Positions 33,258 to 39,473 of a DNA stretch of 39,473 bases are shown here, piece after piece. Origin of the DNA: CAZGXM01 sp964529795 (GTDB lineage Bacteria > Bacillota > JADQBR01); NCBI GenBank assembly GCA_964529795.1, contig CAZGXM010000017.1, positions 1 through 39,473 of the forward strand, given 5' to 3'. Every line of letters begins with the position of its first letter. Positions within the stretch are counted from its first letter, which is position 1. The position numbers were made by a program, and so were the translations under genes. The notes below the pieces were generated by a model. It was not told where the DNA came from, searched no databases, and saw only the letters and a list, made by a program, of their open reading frames with translations.

Positions 33258-34902
33258 TGTGCATGCCTCCTGTCACTGCCACAGCATCTTCATAAGTCAA
33301 TACACCACCACAGGCAGGCCAAAATACCCTGCTTAACTGGGACGCATAATGCTGGTCGCCGCCCAACACCCGGTAACGGTCACCGTCAGCGAGGATTGCC
33401 CCATCTTTAAGAATGACCACCCTTTCACCATATCTGGCCACAAATTCCACATCATGGGTAACCATTATCACAGTCATTCCCCGGCCCTGCAGCCGGTTAA
33501 TCAGCAGGCCCAAGTCTTTTTTTAACGCCAAGTCCAGGCCGCGGGTCGGTTCATCCAACAGCAGCAGCCGCGGTTCACTGACCAATACTGACGCCAATGC
33601 CACCCGCTGCCGCTGGCCGCCGCTCAAATCCCTGGGAAATTTTTGCCGTACATCCCATAATCCCAGCTGCTTCAGGGTATTTTCCACACGCCCTTCACCG
33701 GGCAGGCCCATATTGTCCAGGGTAAACAGCAGTTCTTCCTCTACGGTATCCCGGAACAGATAATCATTGGGGTTTTGGGACAGATACCCCACCTTACCCA
33801 CCAATTTGCTGGTACAGCCGGGTTTAACCGGTACATCAAAAAGACGCAGGTCCCCGTGACAAAAGGGAATAAGCCCGCATAAGGCTTTTAATAAAGTACT
33901 TTTTCCCGCCCCGTTACTGCCCAGCACCGTCAGAAACTCTCCGGGATAAACTTGAAGGTTCAGGTCTTTTAGCACCGGTGTATCTTTTATGAAACCGGCG
34001 GAAAAACAACTCCCCTCCACAAGTGGGCAGTTGGCTTTAGGTCTATTTCCCCAGGACAGGTCTGAATTACGGGGGCTGGCCTGTTTCTTCAGCCTGGGCA
34101 GGTACTGTTTTGCTTCCACGACATCCAGCGGCACGTCACCGCAACTGACGGTGGTAAAGTATTTATAAAAGTCGGGGACAGGAATGTTATTTCTTACCGC
34201 CCAGTGCAGGAATTTTTGTACAGCACCGTCAAATAACTTCCTGCCGCCTTCTAAATAAAGAACACGCCCTACAAAAGGCAGCACCCGCTCCAACCGCTGC
34301 TCGCCAATGATAACAGTTACTTTCTTTTCTTCATTCAGCCGCCGCACCAGTGACATCAATTCCGCCGCCGCTTCCGGGTCAAGCTGGGAAGTCGGTTCAT
34401 CCAACAGCAGCATTTCCGGCTGGCAGGCCATGGTGGCAGCCAGTACCACTTTTTGTTTTTGACCGCCGGACAACTGTCGCAGTGGTAATTGCCTGATACC
34501 GTCAAGATTAAAGTACTCTATAACCTGGTCAATGCGTCGTTCAATATCTTTTGGCGGAATACCGATATTTTCCAAACCAAAGGCCAGTTCCCGCTCCAAA
34601 CCGGTCATAATCAGCTGCCGTTCCGGGTCCTGAAAAACCATTCCCATTTCCCGGGCCAACCCGGGCCCGGCCAGCCGGCGCATATCCTGACCACGGTAAT
34701 AATACTTTCCTGCTAAAACACCGCCATAAAACTCCGGCACCAGCCCCGCCAGCAACCTTAACAGAGTTGATTTGCCGCCACCGGAGGGACCGGTTACCAG
34801 TACCATTTCCCCCTTTTCCAGGGTCAGGTGGAAATCACTGAGGGCAGCAGCGTCAACACCGGGATAGGTGTACGTTATTCCCCTGACTTCGCAGAGAGCC
34901 AC
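33241..34902 (-). CDS. Tandem ECF transporter ATPase (two ABC domains in one chain)
   Basis: This protein of about 553 residues energises the ECF transporter. Domain 1 has Walker A GPSGGGKST, FQDPERQLI, signature LSGGQKQKV and Walker B MLLLDEPTSQLD. Its H-loop position reads IIGEQRLERV, with Gln where EHR-type domains have His. Domain 2 has GSNGAGKST, SQNPNDYLF, LSGGQRQRV, LLLLDEPTRGLD and an intact VTHD H-loop. So one of the two ATP sites may be regulatory. GTG 34902, preceded by GGGGTGG and directly followed by ALCEVRGITYTYPG, is my preferred start; TTG 34917 and GTG 34911 are also open. It overlaps the T-component gene by 28 bases or more, indicating translational coupling. Confidence 0.9.
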   Translation of the reverse strand: MALCEVRGITYTYPGVDAAALSDFHLTLEKGEMVLVTGPSGGGKSTLLRLLAGLVPEFYGGVLAGKYYYRGQDMRRLAGPGLAREMGMVFQDPERQLIMTGLERELAFGLENIGIPPKDIERRIDQVIEYFNLDGIRQLPLRQLSGGQKQKVVLAATMACQPEMLLLDEPTSQLDPEAAAELMSLVRRLNEEKKVTVIIGEQRLERVLPFVGRVLYLEGGRKLFDGAVQKFLHWAVRNNIPVPDFYKYFTTVSCGDVPLDVVEAKQYLPRLKKQASPRNSDLSWGNRPKANCPLVEGSCFSAGFIKDTPVLKDLNLQVYPGEFLTVLGSNGAGKSTLLKALCGLIPFCHGDLRLFDVPVKPGCTSKLVGKVGYLSQNPNDYLFRDTVEEELLFTLDNMGLPGEGRVENTLKQLGLWDVRQKFPRDLSGGQRQRVALASVLVSEPRLLLLDEPTRGLDLALKKDLGLLINRLQGRGMTVIMVTHDVEFVARYGERVVILKDGAILADGDRYRVLGGDQHYASQLSRVFWPACGGVLTYEDAVAVTGGMHNAENF

Positions 34903-35789
34903 CGGTGCCACCCCCAATCCGCCGCTGCAGGTAAAAAGACCAAAAAAGCCATCACTGCCAGAAAGTACCGCTGGCCGCTGTTTAAACCGAAGTTCAGCAA
35001 GTACGGAAAAAACTGCACCTTTTCATTTGCCATGATAAATGTTACTGTCCAACCCACCAGTAAAAGCAAGTGGACAAGCATGCCCATATCCACGGCTCCA
35101 AACCGCTCCCGGTGGTAAAACGTCCGCCTGCCGGCGCCGTAGCCCCTGGCACGCATGGCCTCAGCGGCATCCAAACTGTCTTCCAGAGATGACAGTATCA
35201 ATACCTTTAACAGCGGTAGGCGGCGACGCACTTTTCCAATCAGACCGCCCCGGTCAAAATCAACACCGCGGATAAGCTGTACCTGGGTAATCTCTTTCAA
35301 CTGCCGCTGAAAATTGGGGATCAAGCGTACCGTCAGAGCCAGGGTCAGGCCCGATTTGGGCAACAGCCGGGTAAACAGTGCCATCACCCGGTCAGGATGG
35401 ACTAACAGGTTAAAAAGTGCAAAAAGCAGGATGACAGCAGCAATACGCACAGCCATCACCCCGCCGAAAACCAGGGCTTCCAGGGTAATGCGCACTCCCC
35501 CGACCAGCGGCCAGCGGGGAGCCTGCCAGAGCAGTGTCGCACCGTTCCTGTTCACCAGGGGGTTGATGAGGAGAATCATTATCATCATAATTGCAGCCAT
35601 CCCGCCATAAGCCAGCAATTCCCTTTTTCCTCCATTGGCCAAGAGCATGGCCACGGCACCCGCCAAAATCACCAGCAGTACCGCCGGGTGGTCCACCTCC
35701 AGGGTTAAAACCACCTGGACCAGAATCAAGGCCAATAAAGTGGCAGGATGTGACCTTTGCAACAACCCGTTTTCACCCCGGTTCACCAT
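34875..35789 (-). CDS. ECF transporter T component (EcfT/CbiQ family)
   Basis: This 304-residue membrane protein couples the S component to the ATPase. It has six or more hydrophobic segments, and its cytoplasmic coupling helices carry the paired Arg-Gly motifs QLIRGVDFD and AMRARGYGAG, the signature by which EcfT engages the ATPase grooves. It begins at ATG 35789 behind GGGAGGT. It is clearly distinct from cbiQ, so the window encodes two separate T components with separate ATPases. Confidence 0.9.
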   Translation of the reverse strand: MVNRGENGLLQRSHPATLLALILVQVVLTLEVDHPAVLLVILAGAVAMLLANGGKRELLAYGGMAAIMMIMILLINPLVNRNGATLLWQAPRWPLVGGVRITLEALVFGGVMAVRIAAVILLFALFNLLVHPDRVMALFTRLLPKSGLTLALTVRLIPNFQRQLKEITQVQLIRGVDFDRGGLIGKVRRRLPLLKVLILSSLEDSLDAAEAMRARGYGAGRRTFYHRERFGAVDMGMLVHLLLLVGWTVTFIMANEKVQFFPYLLNFGLNSGQRYFLAVMAFLVFLPAAADWGWHRWLSAKSGE

Positions 35790-35805
35790 GACTTAAACCT
35801 CCCGT

Positions 35806-36768
35806 TTACTTCACCACAGGCACACCGACCAAATCATCAGGGGTAACAATCACCCCAGCATATAACTGCAGCCGCTGCGGCTGCTTTGTCATCAATTTGA
35901 CTGCCCGTTCCAGTCCTTCCCCGTCAACACCGATTACCAACCATAACGGGGTTTTATCCCCCTGACCGGTACCGGTGGCCACAATGGCCGCACTGCCTTT
36001 CTCATAAATCCCCGCTCCAACACGGTTTAAATCAAGCGCTACCAGCCCTGCATCAGTTGGCTTAACAAATATGCCAGTGCGGTTCAGGTTTTTTATCAAA
36101 TCCTGGATGGCAGGAAAAGTTTTTAGTTGCTGCCAGGTACCTAAAACCAGCGTAATCTGCTTTCTGTTAAAAATCAAACTATTTTCCAGGGGAACAACAG
36201 ACAGTTCCTTGACACCCTGACTTTTGAGAAACCCTTCCAACTGTTGAGCTAAATCCTTTCTGCCTCCTGCATGCAGGACATAGGTAGGCGTACTTTCATC
36301 ACCGAAACCGGAAAGGAAAGGCTGGGGATATTGCCCAACTACCGCCGGCATGTAGGTTAGTCTCTGCCAGTTATGATAATCCCACCAGATACTGTCCCCG
36401 GCTTTTGGGTAATAGGCCCCCCCGCCCACATTACTTTGAATGCCGTTTAACCAGTAAAACCAGTCCCGTTTCTGGCGGTCTTTCCCGCTGAAATTGGTGT
36501 AAGCGGACTCAAGTCCGTTGATAGCATTCACAAAGCCACCGCCGTACTCCGTTTCTACTTGGACATGGCGGGACAGAACATCCAGTACCGTTTCGTTGCC
36601 CTTTAAAGGAACTGTCTCATTGAAAAACACCGCTGCACCAAAGTCCCTGGTTACCCATAAGGTAACTCCGCCATCCGAGGGCGTCGCCCCCTGGGGGGTG
36701 CCGCCGCTGCACCCGGATGCAACGGCAAGTATTATCAGGGTAATGACAATAAGCCAAACTTTACGCAA
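35806..36768 (-). CDS. DUF4430 lipoprotein, putative ligand-binding component of the ECF system
   Basis: The 320-residue protein begins with a lipoprotein signal peptide (MRKVWLIVITLIILAVASGC, lipobox-like ASGC with Cys20) and a short flexible linker. Residues about 35-135 form a DUF4430 domain, related to the beta domain of transcobalamin: NETVLDVLSRHV, FVNAINGLES, DWFYWLNGIQSNVGGG and AGDSIWWDYHNW. The C-terminal half (about 150-320) is unknown, mixed alpha/beta, and contains LVLGTWQQL and GIFVKPTDAGLVALD. It uses a TTG start at 36768 behind GGGGGG, 15 bases after the SLH gene and 16 before the T-component gene. It is probably anchored to the outer membrane face next to the transporter. Confidence 0.85.
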   Translation of the reverse strand: MRKVWLIVITLIILAVASGCSGGTPQGATPSDGGVTLWVTRDFGAAVFFNETVPLKGNETVLDVLSRHVQVETEYGGGFVNAINGLESAYTNFSGKDRQKRDWFYWLNGIQSNVGGGAYYPKAGDSIWWDYHNWQRLTYMPAVVGQYPQPFLSGFGDESTPTYVLHAGGRKDLAQQLEGFLKSQGVKELSVVPLENSLIFNRKQITLVLGTWQQLKTFPAIQDLIKNLNRTGIFVKPTDAGLVALDLNRVGAGIYEKGSAAIVATGTGQGDKTPLWLVIGVDGEGLERAVKLMTKQPQRLQLYAGVIVTPDDLVGVPVVK

Positions 36769-36783
36769 AAGATTCCCCCCAGT

Positions 36784-39471
36784 TTATTTCATTTGCTCCA
36801 GTGCCCGCCAGATTATCACTGCCGCCTGGGCCCGGGTCGCCGTGGCCAGGGGGGCAAAGATATTATTGCCCACACCATTTACCAACCCTTTTTCCACCGC
36901 CACCGCTATGGAAGCTCTGGCCCAGGGCTCTATCCTATCCTTGTCCGCAAAAGTCACCTTTTCGTAACTTGCAGCAGAAGCTTCACCTGTCAATCTCAAA
37001 GCACGCACCATCAATGCCGCCATTTCCTGCCGGTCAAGGGCCTGGTCGGGGCGGAAAGTACCGTCTTGATAACCGCTTGCCAAACCGGCGGCACGGGCCG
37101 CAGCCACATAGGGCGCATACCACTCTTTACCGGAAACATCAAGGAAACCGGTGCCGGCTTCGGCCCCAACCGGGATACCCACGGCCCCAACCAGCATTTT
37201 CACAAACTCTGCCCGGGTCACCGGCTGCTCCGGCGCAAACAACCCCTGGCCCACACCGTTTATGACCCCCTGGCCGGCCAAACCTTCGATAGCTGTAAAC
37301 GCCCAGGGGTATTTTTCCTGAGTAACGTCAGCAAAAGTGGGTTGGGATGCCGCAATTACCGCAAACTTGGTAAAGTGATCGACCAGACCGGCAACCTCCC
37401 CGTTGGCCACATCCACCACCGTGGGCACGGGCTGCCACTGCCCGTTTTGCTCATCATACCAGGCCAGACGTACAGCCTGGGGATTGACATCAGCCAGTAT
37501 GACCTTGAGCCGCAGTTCAACAGGCTTGACAAAGGTGGTCCCGTCGGGCCCGAAGTCATAGACACTGCTCATGCGTTTTACGGTAGTTTCACTATCATCA
37601 CCGTTCTGCTCCAGTTCCTTCACTTCTATGGTTTTATTTTCACTCAATGCCCCTGCCGGGACCAGCAAACTCACTTCTTCTTTTTCATCAACAATAACAG
37701 TCTCCGCATCACTGTCAACTTCTTTTTCCAGTTCAACATTGTTCTCCGCCAAAACCTGCTGCCAGTAATCAATCTCCTCGGCGGTCATGGCAGTATCCTC
37801 GCCAAGTACCAGGATACTGTCCGGTTTGCCAGCCAGCTCGGCCAGTTTTTCCTTGACTTCCTGCCGTACCTTTTCCTTTGCCTCCTGCACATCTTCCGGC
37901 AACTCCGGCGGCAAGAGCCGTTCTTCAAACTGGATACCGGGTTTGTTGTCGCTGCTGTTTTCGGCGTAGAACCAGATAATCTCAATGACCTCATTACCAT
38001 CTCCATGAAGTATATAATTACTTGCACCTATACCAGGGTCTTCGTTATTAACCAGGTACTTCCATCCACCTGAACCTTGAGGAGTAATACCGTTTATTGC
38101 ATTGACAAAGTATGCATCATAATTTTCCCAATACTCTGCGTCAACCTCTACATCGTCCAATGCCAGCAAAGCGTCAAGTACGGATGAGCCAGCGGGGAGT
38201 GTCAGCACCTCCTCGATTGTTTGGCCGGGAATGTCTTGGATTTCGATGTGCACCTGAATATTCCCATCGTGTTCTGCAGAATCACCACCATTTTCAGTCT
38301 GCTGAACCGGTATCATAATATTGGGAAATACTTTTGTAAATCTGACCAAAGCTAAAAGAGTATTCCAGGTAGTATAAGTATTATCAACTCCCAGTTTAAA
38401 AGCACCGGTATCGGTATTTTGATTCTTCAAGAGGCTTGTGATCAGATTTCCATCTGGCTCCTGCCACTGCCCGGCGGTGGGATTGATATCTAATTCAATC
38501 AGCGCTCTTACTAACTCAGCCGTTGTATCATAATTAGGCTCATTTTTAGATGTGTCTGTCCAAGATGGCGTGGTTATAACGCCACTGCTATTCTGCATTT
38601 TTTCAAAAGCAGACAATGAATTTTTTATCGCAACATTATCGGCATCTGTCCCCAAAAGCGCCAGTGCAGCGAGAATTCTGGCAGTAGCATCAAAGTCTTG
38701 GTAAGATGTATCCCCCCATGTAGCGATAACTATACCGTCACCGTTCTCAATCAAATTCAGAAAGTAAGTTTTGGCCGCATCGGCATATTTCAATTTCCCG
38801 CCAGCTTTTTTTAAAGAAATCACAGCATCCGCTTGAGAACCGTCCCAGTCCCAGTCAAATCCATCAAAACGACCGCCTTTCAGTTGACGAGTGCTTAATT
38901 CTGCGACTAAATCATAGACCGTGTCACCAACAGTGAAATTAGCAGGGTCTTCACCCAGCGCACTTAAAATATTGATTTCGTCAATGAGTTTTTGAGTGTC
39001 AAGGCTAAGATTATTTTTTAAATAATTAAGGTACACCTTTGAACCTTCTGATAACGCTTGTGTTAAGTCAACTCCCGCTTCCGCCAGAGCCAGTGCCACC
39101 CCATTACCGCCATCAAAAGATCCGACTGCCGTTTGCTTAGTTTCTAAATAGCTGATGGCTCTAACTATAGCCAATTGTAACCAATCATTGTAAGTATCAA
39201 AGCTAATTTCATCTACGTAGACATCCTGATAGACCGCTCTTACCACCTGGGTTTCTTTCCCAGCGACAGTGGAGACCGTCAGTTTTAACTCTGGTCCACC
39301 AGTCCAGGAATCAATTACATTTCCGTTTTCACCCACGTAATACCATTCAACGCCTGAATACACCTGCCCGTAAACACTGCTGTAAACATCCGCAGTTACA
39401 TTCAACGTCTCACCGGCGGCATAAACACCGCCGCTTTCCGGTGCGACAATCTCTACCGTGGTCCCGGCCAG
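36784..39471 (-). CDS. Transcobalamin-like SLH surface protein: Ig-like, alpha/alpha toroid, DUF4430, SLH (N-terminus outside window)
   Basis: The frame is open to the right edge, so 895 visible residues lack the start and signal peptide; the TTG at 39405 is only an internal codon. In visible numbering: a beta-rich Ig-like part (1-90); a helical toroid (about 95-390) with loose repeats such as QLKGGRFDGF, MQNSSGVITT and NQNTDTGAFKLG; a DUF4430 domain (about 405-505) with LPAGSSVLDALLAL, YFVNAINGITPQ, GWKYLVNN and GIGASNYILHG; an acidic helical linker; a ZU5-like segment (LLVPAGALSENKTIEV); and three SLH repeats (about 710-892). Toroid then DUF4430 is the domain order of animal transcobalamin and intrinsic factor. 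Ligand binding is inferred. Confidence 0.85.
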   Translation of the reverse strand: MAGTTVEIVAPESGGVYAAGETLNVTADVYSSVYGQVYSGVEWYYVGENGNVIDSWTGGPELKLTVSTVAGKETQVVRAVYQDVYVDEISFDTYNDWLQLAIVRAISYLETKQTAVGSFDGGNGVALALAEAGVDLTQALSEGSKVYLNYLKNNLSLDTQKLIDEINILSALGEDPANFTVGDTVYDLVAELSTRQLKGGRFDGFDWDWDGSQADAVISLKKAGGKLKYADAAKTYFLNLIENGDGIVIATWGDTSYQDFDATARILAALALLGTDADNVAIKNSLSAFEKMQNSSGVITTPSWTDTSKNEPNYDTTAELVRALIELDINPTAGQWQEPDGNLITSLLKNQNTDTGAFKLGVDNTYTTWNTLLALVRFTKVFPNIMIPVQQTENGGDSAEHDGNIQVHIEIQDIPGQTIEEVLTLPAGSSVLDALLALDDVEVDAEYWENYDAYFVNAINGITPQGSGGWKYLVNNEDPGIGASNYILHGDGNEVIEIIWFYAENSSDNKPGIQFEERLLPPELPEDVQEAKEKVRQEVKEKLAELAGKPDSILVLGEDTAMTAEEIDYWQQVLAENNVELEKEVDSDAETVIVDEKEEVSLLVPAGALSENKTIEVKELEQNGDDSETTVKRMSSVYDFGPDGTTFVKPVELRLKVILADVNPQAVRLAWYDEQNGQWQPVPTVVDVANGEVAGLVDHFTKFAVIAASQPTFADVTQEKYPWAFTAIEGLAGQGVINGVGQGLFAPEQPVTRAEFVKMLVGAVGIPVGAEAGTGFLDVSGKEWYAPYVAAARAAGLASGYQDGTFRPDQALDRQEMAALMVRALRLTGEASAASYEKVTFADKDRIEPWARASIAVAVEKGLVNGVGNNIFAPLATATRAQAAVIIWRALEQMK

Positions 39472-39473
39472 TG

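Noticed and set aside
36793..38073. A 426-codon plus-strand open frame
   Set aside because: It is antisense to the SLH wall-protein gene, its translation shows no domain, and it lies opposite clear SLH and DUF4430 motifs; it is a shadow of biased codon use.
1..39473. CRISPR array, tRNA/rRNA genes, prophage or transposase genes
   Set aside because: I looked for regular spaced repeats, tRNA-like arms and transposase or integrase motifs on both strands and saw none.

Overview
The window looks like chromosomal DNA of an anaerobic, Gram-positive-type Firmicute, probably a Peptococcaceae or Desulfotomaculum-like clostridium. This rests on strong AAGGAGG-type ribosome sites, frequent GTG and TTG starts, lysine and cobalamin riboswitches with Rho-independent terminators, the trpS-scpA-scpB block, S-layer-homology (SLH) proteins and a lipoprotein. 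Apart from a fragment at the left edge, every gene is on the minus strand, so transcription runs from high to low coordinates. Taxonomy is inferred from gene content only.

Layout from low to high coordinates: (1) 1-123, the end of a MazF/PemK-like toxin on the plus strand, facing a bidirectional terminator. (2) 278-5871, a housekeeping operon: a DHH-CBS-poly(A)/tRNA nucleotidyltransferase fusion, an M50 membrane protease, trpS, scpA and scpB. (3) 6012-7743, lysA behind a consensus sigma-A promoter, a lysine riboswitch and an attenuator. (4) 7776-26115, a cobalamin-riboswitch-controlled operon of about 18 kb holding cobalt uptake (cbiM, a divergent cbiN, cbiQ, cbiO), the anaerobic corrin ring pathway (cbiD, E, T, L, F, G, H, J, X, C), amidation and side-chain genes (cobB, cobQ, cbiB) and nucleotide-loop genes (cobU, T, S, D, C). 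cbiO is fused in frame to cbiD, and the adenosyltransferase gene cobO survives only as an internally deleted remnant. (5) 26218-26335, a 27-bp perfect inverted repeat of REPIN/MITE type. (6) 26350-30853, a TrpB2-type gene with its own promoter, and a three-gene set related to the 2-hydroxyacyl-CoA dehydratase activase family. (7) 31050-39473, a five-gene cluster that runs off the right edge.

Region 7 is the most unusual part. It encodes a complete ECF-type transporter (tandem ATPase, EcfT, S component) together with extracellular modules that resemble animal transcobalamin/intrinsic factor: an alpha/alpha-toroid (prenyltransferase-like) domain and a DUF4430 (transcobalamin-C-terminal-like) domain. 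One cell-wall (SLH) protein carries both modules in the animal order, a lipoprotein carries DUF4430 alone, and the S component is fused to an alpha/alpha toroid and SLH repeats. I propose a surface-anchored corrinoid (or related ligand) capture-and-uptake system lying about 5 kb from the B12 synthesis operon. The ligand is inferred from fold resemblance and location; it is not shown by the sequence.
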